Part shown: piece after piece, positions 17,874 through 26,992 of the stretch | Numbering within the stretch: the stretch's first letter is position 1 | How the letters are laid out: every line of letters starts with the position of its first letter | NCBI GenBank assembly: GCA_009602735.1 | Contig: WELA01005647.1 | Span: 267,338-300,815 of the forward strand | Direction of reading: 5' to 3' | Origin: Mesotaenium endlicherianum | Taxonomy: Eukaryota > Streptophyta > Zygnematophyceae > Zygnematales > Mesotaeniaceae | Length of the DNA: 33,478 nt | The notes under the pieces: model-generated | The model's database searches: none | Told to the model about the DNA's origin: nothing | Seen by the model: the letters and a program-made list of their open reading frames with translations, nothing else | Position numbers and translations under genes: made by a program

Positions 17874-19155
17874 ATGGCCGATCCTCAAGACCAACAGCAA
17901 GCTTTCGAAGGAAGCCCTTCCTCTCCAAGAGACCCTCCTCCAGCGCCGATGGGAGAGCCCACTCAAGAAAATCTGCAACAACAAGAAGCACCACAAGGAG
18001 GAGCACACCCTCCTCCAGCGTCGATGGGAGAGCCCACTCAAGGAAATCTGCAACAACAAGAAGCACCACAAGGAGGAGCACCGTCAAATCCCGTGGCAGC
18101 CGCTATAGCAAAGTTGACCCCACCACAAGGAGTTCCTTGCAAATGAGTGGGCAACCTTCTTAATGACCGTCCACAACCAAGTGGGCTTGGCCACCTATGA
18201 AGCAACCGTGCAAGCGTCAAGAGAAGCTATGGCTGCCATGGTTGCCCCTATTGCGAGCAATGCTCAATATCCAGCCCCGTCTCAAGCGCCTCCACAAGAG
18301 CCAACGAGAGCAAGGAAACTCATCAAGCCCGGCAAACCCGACACTTTCAACCCCGGGAAAGGTGCCAACCTGAATTTATGGCTCTACCAAGTGGAGACGT
18401 ACCTCGCGTTCCTTGAAGTACCCGAGGAGGACTACGTTTCTTTTGCCGTTACCTTACTGAGAGGAGCAGCAACATCATGGTGGCGTAACTATCAAGCGGT
18501 TATATATCAATCTATGGCGCACCCCATGCTTGGCCTAGAGCCCCCACCATCATATGCAAGATGGGCAGATTTTTGTGAGGCACTCAAGAAGCAATTCATG
18601 CCCATCAATGCGGAGAAAATTGCCCGACGAAAGCTCCTCCATCTCAAGCAAACGACCTCCGTTCAAGAGTATGCATCCAGATTTCACGCCCTCACTCTTG
18701 AGATCCCCAACATGTCTCTTGAGGAGAAGATTGACCGCTACATCTTTGGCCTCAAGCCCAAGGTGGCGAAGGAAGTGGAATTACGCGACTTGACGGACTT
18801 CTCAAAGATCATTGAAGTGGCCCAAAAGGTGGATACCTTGGATTTCAAGCACTCCGTGCCTCCATCTTCACGGGTTCCGGCGACGCGGGTGTACGCAGCA
18901 CCTTCCAGATCCGAACCTGGACCCACACCCATGGAAATCGGAGTTATTAAAAGGGACCCCGCGGTTGCCCGAAAGAGTGGAAGACCCTCCAATGACACTT
19001 ATGATGCAAGAAACCAGCAAGGAGTGAAAGCAAGACTTTCCCCTGCTGAAAAAAAAGCTCTCATGACGGCTGGACTATGCTTTTATTGCAAGGAAAAGAG
19101 CCATTGTGCACTTTCATGCCCCAAAAAGTTGTCAAAAAACGGACAGCGCCGGTAG
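17874..19155 (+). pseudogene. gag: Gag of gypsy family B, plus copy (frameshifted)
   Basis: Starts MADPQDQQ at 17874 and carries the same tandem PPAP/SMGEPTQ repeats as the minus copy. An extra base near 18135 (GTTCCTTGC against GTTCCCGC) causes a stop at 18146. From 18163 the frame is open through the gag core (LWLYQVETYLAFLEVPEEDY, TSWWRNY, a Lys-Gln-Thr-Thr-Ser motif) to a CCHC knuckle, CFYCKEKSHCALSC, and a TAG at 19153-19155. It is otherwise close to intact. The stop lies within the frameshift hairpin described next. Confidence 0.9.
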
Positions 19156-19169
19156 GCCAGGAGCCTACC
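19134..19169 (+). promoter_or_regulatory. -1 frameshift signal at the gag-pol overlap, family B plus copy
   Basis: A AAA AAC (19134-19140) in the gag frame, 10-nt spacer, then GGTAGGC (19151-19157) and GCCTACC (19163-19169) as a perfect 7-bp hairpin. Pol continues in the -1 frame. AAAAAAC is a well-known retroviral slippery heptamer. Confidence 0.8.
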
Positions 19170-19593
19170 ACCCCAAGACCCACTTCACGAGAAGACAACA
19201 AGCCAAGTGAGGTGGAGACTCTCGTTGAAGAAGACGTTCCAGCCCTAGTGAGTTTGAGAGGTTACCTTGGAGGAGAGAAGGTCCACATCTTGGTGGATAG
19301 CGGAGCTGAAGGCAACTTCATCGTTGCAGATTTTGCCGCCAAGCACGGTATCACTATGCAAACTCTTGACCACGACGAGAAGATTATGATGCCCAATGGG
19401 TTCTCCTATACTACCCCTTCCAAGAAGACGTACCCCTTGTCACTCTCTATCAAGTCCTTCAAGGATAGAGTAATGTTCTCCCCCATGCAATTGGCAAGTA
19501 CGACGTCATCCTAGGGACGCCTTGGTTGACCAAGCACAACCACGAAGTTGATTGGGGGGGCGATACTATCAAGATCAAGAACAACATCACTTC
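19140..19593 (+). pseudogene. pol: Protease region of family B pol, plus copy, cut by hAT insertion
   Basis: Read from the slippery site in the -1 frame: a linker with TAPVGQEPTTPRPTSRED, then aspartic protease with ILVDSGAEGNFIVADFA (catalytic DSG). The frame breaks near 19495 (MQLASTTSS then stop), where the minus copy reads MQLGNYNVILGMPWL. The downstream nucleotides still encode the LG-PWLTKHN region in another frame, so a small indel is responsible. The hAT-like element begins at 19594. The rest of pol resumes at 22516. Confidence 0.88.
19586..19593 (+). repeat. Left 8-bp target-site duplication of the hAT-like element
   Basis: ATCACTTC, repeated at 22508-22515. The minus-strand family B copy has one uninterrupted copy of this site (reverse, about 9425-9432). 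Confidence 0.88.
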
Positions 19594-19611
19594 CAGGGTT
19601 ACGCCGTTTGC
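19594..19611 (+). repeat. Left terminal inverted repeat of the hAT-like element
   Basis: CAGGGTTACGCCGTTTGC, pairing with the reversed right end at 17 of 18 positions. Confidence 0.88.
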
Positions 19612-19939
19612 CGAACCGGTCGACCTTCGTACGCTTAATTAATCGAACTGAGTCGTTCGCTCGAACTAAGCGTACAAGAAGTGTTTCACTCGTGCGTGCC
19701 GCCCAGAGACGTTGTGTCGTCCTTGACGCACATAAGCGTCAGGGTTATTTCACTCGTGAGTCTAAAAAACGCGTCGATCGACGCGATTGGAATTTTAAAG
19801 TACAATTTGGCAGGTTTTGCTGCAACGACGCGAACTTCGAAAAATTGCAACACCGATCACGCTCGCTTGCATCCTTGCAATTGCTGATGGATATTGATTC
19901 ATTGCGCAGAAGCACAAATCCAATTGAAGCCACCAAACC

Positions 19940-20771
19940 CGAGAGTGAGGGTGGGTAAGACGCAGGGAGCGATAGATGGATGGGAGCGAGTGAGGGAGCA
20001 AGCAGGATTAGGGGAGCGAGAGAGGAGCGGCTGACTGAGCGAGGGAGAAGGAAACTCGAGGGAGAAAGGGAGGTGAGGGAGATTGGGAGGGAGATTGGGA
20101 AGGGAAAGAGGGAGAGAAAGAGAGTGGGGACAGAGCGAAGGGAGAGATGAAGAGAGGGAGGGGAGGAGGAAGCAAAAGAGAAAAGGAGACAGGGTTCAAG
20201 GGAGGGAGGGAGGGAAGGAGGGAGGGAGGGAGGGAGGGAGGGAGCACGGGGAAGGAGGCGAGGAAGGGAGGCGTGAGTGAGGGAGGGAGCGGGGAGAGAC
20301 GACGGAGTGCGGAAGAGAGCATGGAGGGGGAAGGTGAAAGGGGTTAAAGCAAGGGAGGGAGCAAGGCGTCGATGGAGAGAGCGAAAAGCTTTGGAGGGGG
20401 GAAAGAACACGGAGAGACGTAGAGAGATAGAGAGAGAGCAAGAGTGGGAAGGAATGAGGGAGGGGGGGAGGAAGGGAGCGAAAGAGGCTGCAAGGGAAGG
20501 AGGTAGCAAGGGAGGGAGGGATGATAAGCGAGAGTTGGGGCAGGGAGGCCAAGTGGGGAAGGGTTGTAGGGGGGGATGAGAATGGGATAGGATGACTGGG
20601 AGGGTGGGAGGTTGGATGGGACGGTGGAACGGTGGGAGGGAGGGGAGGGAGGGGGAGGGAGGCAAGGCAGGGTTGCAAGAGACCAAAGGAGATAGGAAGG
20701 GAAATAAAAGGAGAGAAAGAGACCGCGGGAGGCAGGGGCAAAGAGCAAATTAGAGAGTGTGGGAAAGAGCA

Positions 20772-20775
<4 letters not shown>
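19940..20775 (+). repeat. Long purine-rich (GGGA/GGAA) tract inside the hAT-like element
   Basis: About 830 bases almost entirely of G and A on the + strand, with a core of tandem GGGA units at about 20200-20252. The long ORFs across it on both strands (Arg/Gly/Glu-rich one way, Pro/Ser/Leu-rich the other) follow from composition and are not genes. Runs of three or more G at close spacing could form quadruplexes. Confidence 0.85.
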
Positions 20776-20812
<37 letters not shown>

Positions 20813-21013
20813 CCCGCGTGTACTGTCAGGTGCTGCCAGGTGCTATCTTTTCTCCCACCCCTTGCTCCCTCTCTCTCTCTCTCTCTCTCNNNNNNNNNNN
20901 NNNNNNNNNNNNNNNNNNNNNNNNNNNNNNNNNNNNNNNNNNNNNNNNNNNNNNNNNTCTCTCTCTCCCCCCCCCCCTCCCCCTTCTCTCTCTCTCCATC
21001 TCTCTCTCACAGC
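20776..21013 (+). repeat. CT microsatellites flanking a 68-base assembly gap
   Basis: (CT)n at about 20776-20810 and 20869-20889, then N at 20890-20957, then (TC)n and C runs to about 21010. The gap lies inside the repeat, so its true length is unknown. Confidence 0.9.
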
Positions 21014-22100
21014 GTCTTGTCTCCTCCAGCAGCACCGCCAGGCTATTGGCGTTTCTGCTCTCTTTCCGTACTCCCACCTCCCTTCCCTCCCCCCCACAAA
21101 GTACACATGTATGCCCGCAGCGGTCAGTAAGACGCATAGCACTTGCGTCACCAACCCCTAGCTCAGCTTGCCCCCCAAACCCACAGCCACTCTTGCCAGC
21201 CCATAGGTGCAGGTGTCGTTGGGCACACAGCGAGCAGCTGGGGCCAAGGGGGCTGCCAGTGCCCGACAGTATTAGCAGTGGCGTTGCCTTTGCCATCTGT
21301 CGTCCTCCGCCATCTGTCGGCCCCACGTCAGGTGCCGCCACCTGGCTCGAGTCCCCTGAGATAAACCCTCTGGTGCTTTGGGCGGCTCGTCTGCCTCTTC
21401 TGCCTCTTCCACCTGCAGGCGCGGGAGCGGGGCTTTTGGTCAAGTTCAAGTTCAAGGGTTTAATTTGGGTGCTGTTTTTTCTTCTCGATGTCCATCGTGT
21501 TGTCAACTCTGCATCTCGTATGGGAGGAAATAAAATGCGTTCTGTTTGTATATTCTCATTTGTAAGCACCTTCTTTGGCTGCAGGTTAGTCCTGGACCCC
21601 GAGTTTCAAGATTATCGCTCCTGGACCACTGACAAGTGTGTACTCACCAAGTGGCTTGACGTGCATAAGAACGTCGTCAGAGTAGGTGTGACGTAATAGA
21701 GTTTGCTTGTATATAAAAGAACTAGCATGTACATTATAGAGAAATTGGAAGTTGAGGAAGTGAACACATTTCGAATTAATTTTTGGAGTACTATGACTTG
21801 TTGAAATGTTGTTTCCTAATATATAAAAAGAACCATCGTGAACTTGATGGACATAGTTTCTCATTCAAATAGTTCCAATCAAGTTTCTTCACAAAATATT
21901 TGAGCAACAAATTATAGACATGTGACAAAAGCAATTCACGCACCACATTATTGTCACATACCTACTAGAGGAGAACTCATTAACTTACAAGTGACTTGTA
22001 CTACCTATATGATAATGCCCACCTTGTGCTAGGGGAAAAAAAAAGAGGAAAAGGAAACAGTATTTATACGATATACTATAGTAATTCCAGGTTGATGCTT
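21014..22100. other. hAT-like element interior, no recognised gene
   Basis: A GC-rich part (21014-21450) is followed by an AT-rich part. An exon-like stretch with a TTTGGCTGCAG acceptor-like site ends at about 21583, followed by an open frame to a TAA at 21694-21696 that contains LVLDPEFQDYRSWTTDK. It could be a captured host gene fragment, but I do not recognise it. Confidence 0.35.
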
Positions 22101-22104
22101 ATAA

Positions 22105-22180
22105 TACGCCTTTGGCACGAAGGTTAGGCTCCGCGCTTTGCACTAGGTGGCGAGGGTTCACATCCGTTTGCTATCGGCCG
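22105..22180 (+). other. tRNA-like segment, possible SINE head, inside the hAT-like element
   Basis: TTGGCACGAAGGTTAGG resembles an A box/D arm, and GAGGGTTCACATCC about 40 bases later resembles a B box/T arm, in tRNA-like order and spacing. Acceptor pairing is poor, so it is not a functional tRNA by eye. It may be a decayed tRNA or a tRNA-derived SINE. Confidence 0.35.
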
Positions 22181-22206
22181 ATATGATGACCTCCGTCAAT
22201 TTAGTT

Positions 22207-22274
22207 TTCATGAATCTTTGAAACATGCCGGGTAGTACGATTCATGAATATTTGAAACATGCCGGGTAGTTCGA
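22207..22274 (+). repeat. 34-bp tandem duplication
   Basis: Two adjacent copies (22207-22240 and 22241-22274) sharing TTCATGAAT, TTTGAAACATGCCGGGTAGT and CGA, with two or so mismatches. It lies directly after the tRNA-like segment. Confidence 0.8.
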
Positions 22275-22489
22275 TAATAATATAGCGTTCCTCAAATAAA
22301 AAGTCCGATTTGAACCAAAAAACGTGAGAACCGCGACGTTGTACTTTTGCACGCGCAACCACCAAGGGACGTCGACGTCAACCCTACGTCACGTCGACGT
22401 CGTCGTGACTTGGCGCACTAGGCAAACTAAGCTTTTTTTGGGAACATCGAACTAAGCGAACTAGCGCACTTGGCGGACTAAGCGAAAAA

Positions 22490-22507
22490 GCGAACGGCGT
22501 AACCCTG
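22490..22507 (-). repeat. Right terminal inverted repeat of the hAT-like element
   Basis: The reverse complement is CAGGGTTACGCCGTTCGC. It is followed by the second target copy, ATCACTTC, at 22508-22515. Confidence 0.88.
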
Positions 22508-22515
22508 ATCACTTC

Positions 22516-23811
22516 AAGAATCTGTATTTTGCGCGGAATCCAGAATATCCAGACCCAAGACATCGAGAAGCCGGCACACGAGATACTATTGTCCGCCCTC
22601 CAACTCAAGAGACTTGTGAGGAAGGGACACGAGCTTCTTTTGGCCTTGATCACGCCAAAAGACATCAAGAAAGACATCGAGAGTCAAGAAGGCAGCCCCG
22701 TTCCCCAGGAGATACAAGAAGTCTTAGAGGACTACAAAGAAGTATTCTCCCCGAATTGCCCAAGGGCTTACCCCCCAAGAGATTTGTAGACCACAAGATA
22801 GAGTTGGAGCCCGGAAGCAAGCTCATCTCTCGGCCTACGTTCAAAATGTCATACATGGAGCTAGACAAAGTCAAGAAGCAAATCAAGGAGCTACTGGAGC
22901 ATGGCTTCATTCGACCTAGCAAGTCGCCATTTGGAGCCCCGGTGCTATTTGTCAAGAAGAAAGATGGTACCTTGAGGATGTGTGTGGACTATCGCGCCCT
23001 CAACAAGATCACCATCAAGAATCGATACCCGCTGCCACGCATGGATGAGCTCATGGACCGGCTGGTTGGAGCCAAGTACTTCACAAAGGTGGACTTGAGA
23101 AGCGGCTACCACCAGATTCGCATCACTGAACCTGACATAAAGAAACGGCGTTCAGGACAAGATATGGACATTTTGAGTTCATGGTCCTGCCAATTGGACT
23201 CACCAACGCGCCAGCAACTTGATGAACACCATATTTCAGCCCATGTTGGACAGATTTGTGGTGGTATTCATCGATGACATCCTTATCTACAGCAAGACCC
23301 TTGAAGAGCATGCGAGACAGTTGAAAGAAGTCCTCGAAGTATTGAAGCAAAACAAGCTATTTGCAAAGGAGTCAAAGTGCGAGTTTGCCAAACAAGAAGT
23401 GGAGTTCCTAGGTCTCCACGTGACTGCTGATGGCATCAAGATAGACCCCAAGAAGACCACGGTGGTGGAGGAATGGCCAACCCCCACGACCAAGAAAGAA
23501 CTTCTATCATTCTTGGGATTTGCCATTGGTACAGGAGATTCATCCAGAGCTTCTCGCACATAGCAGCCCCTCTCACGGATCTACTCAAGAAAGACAAGCC
23601 ATATGTTTGGACCAAGAAAGAGGAGGAAGCATTCCAACGATTGAAGCAAAGATTGACGACATCCCCGGTGCTGACACTCCCAAGTCCAAACCCACATTGG
23701 CCCTTCCACGTCATCACCGATGCCTCTTCCTATGCAATTGAAGCAATTATGCTCCAAGACCAAGGCAAGGGACTGCAGCCCATTGCCTACGAGTCAAGAA
23801 AGCTAAATTCA
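22516..23811 (+). pseudogene. pol: RT and RNase H start of family B pol, plus copy
   Basis: Resumes the protease-RT spacer ([20 protein letters not shown]) directly after the hAT element. A -1 shift occurs at the C run 22749-22752 (shared with the minus copy), then RT runs from [20 protein letters not shown] through [18 protein letters not shown] missing A near 23140 and a small deletion near 23218 break the frame. The catalytic [12 protein letters not shown] is present (about 23260-23295), and another shift near 23520 precedes RNase H (HVITDASSYAIEAIML). The sequence stops matching gypsy at about 23811. Non-functional; integrase absent. Confidence 0.9.
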
Positions 23812-24284
23812 GATAGACCAGTATGATTCTGTGCGTCTAGCTAGGAATTACAGTATTGAGAGAGTCCTAGTGAATAGGAAGTGGTGGCATAGGGCGTACT
23901 GGGGCATCTTTGATGGCCTGCTTGCTAATGCTTTCATTATGTACAAGTTGGCGCATCCTGACATCGACAGATTTGGACATGTATGTGGAGGTGATGGATG
24001 AGATGTGCTATTTTCACCATCCTCATGATGCAGAACCTAGCAAGGTAGCAATTAGGACAGCACCATGCCAGCATGTTGGAGAGGCTAGGTGGAACCACAG
24101 GCACTTACCTGCTAAGGTTGAGGAGAGGAAGCATTGTGTGGTGTGCAACGCTGCTACTTTTGAACATCGTGCCGATGGTCCAAGGGCTCCTAAGGTATAC
24201 TTCAAGTGTGAGCATTGCAATGTGTATCTTTGCCTTGCTGTGTGCTTGAAAGATACCACACACAGAGAGAGATTGATCATCTAG
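23811..24284 (+). pseudogene. piggyBac-type transposase, C-terminal fragment
   Basis: Two frames joined by a 1-base shift near 23960-23975. The first reads DQYDSVRLARNY, then NRKWWHRAYWGIFDGLLANA, the conserved end of the piggyBac DDE domain (DQY-S, KWW, LLD/FD-N-A-I). The second ends in a Cys/His-rich C-terminus, KHCVVCNAATFEHR ... FKCEHCNVYLC ... CLKDTTH, matching the C-terminal zinc-binding domain of piggyBac transposases. The stop is at 24282-24284. About the middle two-thirds of the protein is missing between this and 17099-17335. The 5' border with the gypsy sequence is uncertain by about 10 bases. Confidence 0.8.
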
Positions 24285-26554
24285 ATGTAGGACAAAGAAG
24301 AGAGGTGAGGACTTAGGGCAGGCATTAGGCGATACGCGCGTATTTCATCGATTCTGAGTATTTATGTAGGCTGGTAAAAATAAATATATTCATTGTTTGA
24401 AGAAGCTCTTGAGTTGCAGTGTGAATGTGTTAGTCATAATTAAGTTAAGTAAATTTTTTATATAACCAAGTTTGCCAAATGCTATAACTTGTAGAATTCT
24501 TTTTTACTGAGTCCAAAATTACACCTACTCACTCTTTATATGTATGTGTACCTCTGGCATAATTCACAGCTGCTGAAGAAAAGCATGGAAGGAAGGGTCA
24601 TCAACCAAAGTTGTCGATGTTTTGATTCATCTTTTTCTTTTCAAATTTGCGGTCAAAAATAAATGTTCTTTGAAAAAAAAAATACAGCCATGAAGAGGGT
24701 GATATACTCTTGCAGAGCATATAAGGCACATGCTCATTGAACAACGCTTGTGGTCTAAACAAATCAAAGTATGTGGGTAGTTGTTGGTCCAAAAACCATA
24801 CGTTTCGTTGGGCCATCTAGTGTTAAGAAGTTTGTTGGTCGATGATTAAATGCCTATGAAATTTAAAATTGAGAGAAACAAGGTACAACCAGGGATGATT
24901 TGCACTCCTCAAGTCGTTTGGAACTTATTCAAAAATCTCACGTTCGTGTCAAGCTCGTTACAATGGACGGACTTGAAACTTTTGTCAACTTGTGACACCT
25001 CATAAATTGTGTGACTTTTATTTCCAACATAATTAAATTCTCGGATTTTCGTTGTTTTTCGTGTGTCGTCAAGTTGCGCATTTTGTTCGCTTGACTAGTC
25101 GATGTTTCAAGGTTGGGCGTGTTGTTGAGTGGACCAAGCCAATCGACTGGGACGCTCAATGGAAGGTTCCGACAGTCCGAAAAAGATAAAAAGTCAATTT
25201 TCCTCTGTCATGTTGGAATCAGGTCATATGCGTCTCAAGGTATGCCCAAAAAAATTCCGGAGTGAATTGATTCTCTACATTGCTCTTCTTTCTCTTACAT
25301 TACTCTCTTCCTCGCAATGCCTGCAAAAGCATGTTGGGCAATGAGCTTGTTGATGCAATTTCTAATGTGTCAGAGCATAAGTAGGACGTAGATAGGTTGG
25401 TAGATAGATTTTGGTTAAAGACAATGGACGAAATTATAAATTACGTGTATTACTACTCTTAACCAAAGTGAATTATTAGCCAACAGGTATTGTTTTTAAT
25501 ACAATTATGTGATTGTGTAAAACATGATTTATTTGCATAAATAGCAAAATGACGTTTCAATTTATGAAATGTATCAAAGCAAGGTTTGCGATGGCATACA
25601 TAAATGTTTCACTGCTAAATTCGACTCGAATTCACCAGTGACGAGATCGACGCTTAACGCCAAATAAACTCTACCTACTCATTGCACGGTAGCAAGAGTA
25701 GTGAAAAAATTTCCACCTACCCACCCTTCGAGGTCAGGTCAAGCGCGAACGCAAGTTTGTACCGTAATGGTTTGGGCCAGAGTACAGGGTGGGGAAAATG
25801 GAGGAAGACAATTGTGTCGCAATTGATACCATATCAGGACTAAAGAGTTACTACTAACATACCAAAGGTACAGTTTCCCAAACGTTCTATACAATAGGTA
25901 TTTCGCGGCGACTCTAGTTGCCACTGGGCGGCAAGCGTATTCATGCAAGGGATACGTGTGTTAGGATAAGTAGGATAATATAAATAGGTTGGTAGATATT
26001 TAGGGTTCTCTATGGTCGTACTCTAAAATTCTCAAATTACGACTTACCTACCAGAAGTCAAATAAACCACCTAAATTGAGGCAAGTTCATCCCCATGAGG
26101 GACCAGGGTTAGTAGCTATAGTACGGTGTGTTTGCCGCACATGTCGCCGTCTGATATGGACTTGGAAAAAGGTTGAAGTGAAATGAACCCAGTGTAAACG
26201 AGTGTAAAAGTCGGGTGAAGGGGTCAGCGAGCTGCACTCAGAAGACGTCAAGAGTTCGAGCCTCGACGCTACAACTTCTCCGACCGGACAGTAAATGCAT
26301 GTCAAAAAGAAGCGCTCCAGGCAGCTCCAAGCCATCGTCGTGTCTCGTAGCAACTGATGTGTGAGGAGTTGTGCTGTAAGACGAGGTGTTAGGGCTGATG
26401 TGTTATTGGCTCGCATTGTTGGACTTGGACACCTCGTATTGCACCAAAAACTAAGAACTCAACAACGTCGGCTGAGACAAACCCGAAACTGAGCGTATAG
26501 GCGTCTGACCATCCCTCCGGAAGCACGTCCAAACTGTCAACTCGTCTTTGTTCG
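24285..26554. other. AT-rich non-coding stretch
   Basis: No ORF with recognisable features. The piggyBac 3' flank should lie at its start, but I could not place a terminal repeat or TTAA border with confidence. A pair of weakly similar 45-100 base segments occurs at about 25378 and 25964 (both with ATAGGTTGGTAGAT). A tRNA-like B box (GAGTTCGAGCCTC) lies near 26260. Confidence 0.55.
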
Positions 26555-26992
26555 TCACTGTTTCTGAGATGGAGTAAGAGGGCCTCTCACTGTCCAGAAC
26601 CTTTGACGCACTGATTCCCACTTACGATGATTATCAAAGTGATCCTTGCAGGGACTGTCGTTTTGCAAGATGTAATCCCCTTCTGTGCACGTGTCACCTT
26701 GATTAAAACGGAAAGAAGAGATGGGTCTGTCAAAGATGTCAGACTTTGTCGATGAGATTACTAATTTGTCATTCCCATCAAAGTTTTCCTCTACCTCCTC
26801 TGCATCATTTCCGCGAGCACCATTGACCTTTTTGCATTCACTCGCATTGCATTCTTTGACTTCCTGCGGAGCCTGACTATCGCAGAAGCTGCAGAAATTG
26901 TGCTCCATCGCTCCAAACCTCCATATGTGGAGGCCAAACGCTAGCAATTCAATGCATTGTGGTCTTGAAATTTTGCACGCTGTACCTAGCAC
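26555..26992 (-). CDS. Unrecognised minus-strand ORF (145 aa), possible exon
   Basis: I do not recognise this protein. It is Cys-containing and acidic in its middle, with a paired-Cys segment NFCSFC near residue 33 and an EEVEENFDGND acidic patch. It ends with an aromatic basic stretch (KWESVRQRFWTVRGP). Composition is not biased by repeats and both strands around it are otherwise poor in ORFs, so it may be an exon or gene relic. Splice borders cannot be fixed. It could equally be chance. Confidence 0.25.
   Translation of the reverse strand: MLGTACKISRPQCIELLAFGLHIWRFGAMEHNFCSFCDSQAPQEVKECNASECKKVNGARGNDAEEVEENFDGNDKLVISSTKSDIFDRPISSFRFNQGDTCTEGDYILQNDSPCKDHFDNHRKWESVRQRFWTVRGPLTPSQKQ

Larger units (their letters stand above)
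19594..22507. mobile_element. Non-autonomous hAT-like DNA transposon (2.9 kb)
   Basis: Terminal inverted repeats CAGGGTTACGCCGTTTGC (19594-19611) and, reversed, CAGGGTTACGCCGTTCGC (22490-22507) differ at one base. They are flanked by an 8-bp target duplication. An 8-bp duplication and termini starting CAGGG are characteristic of the hAT superfamily. No transposase ORF is visible; the interior holds palindromes near both ends, about 0.8 kb of purine-rich sequence, CT repeats with an assembly gap, a GC-richer stretch and a tRNA-like segment. Mobilisation would need a transposase in trans. The family B pol reads through cleanly if the element and one target copy are removed, which confirms the borders. 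Confidence 0.9.
17336..23811 (+). mobile_element. Gypsy family B, plus-strand copy (5' LTR to RNase H; 3' end missing)
   Basis: It has LTR, primer site, gag, protease, RT and part of RNase H. Sequence then changes abruptly to piggyBac transposase near 23811, so integrase and the 3' LTR are lost. It is itself interrupted by a hAT-like element at 19594-22507. Several small indels break gag and pol. It lies head to head with the minus copy, separated by 237 bases. Confidence 0.9.

Noticed and set aside
19745..20772. Long Pro/Ser/Leu-rich and Arg/Gly/Glu-rich ORFs in the GA-rich tract
   Set aside because: Open on several frames of both strands because of the simple composition; not coding.
20632..21696. 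354-aa ORF across the assembly gap
   Set aside because: It runs through CT repeats and 68 N bases, so the frame across the gap is meaningless; only the end might be an exon.
26215..26300. tRNA gene
   Set aside because: Has a B-box-like GAGTTCGAGCCTC but no convincing A box or acceptor stem by eye.
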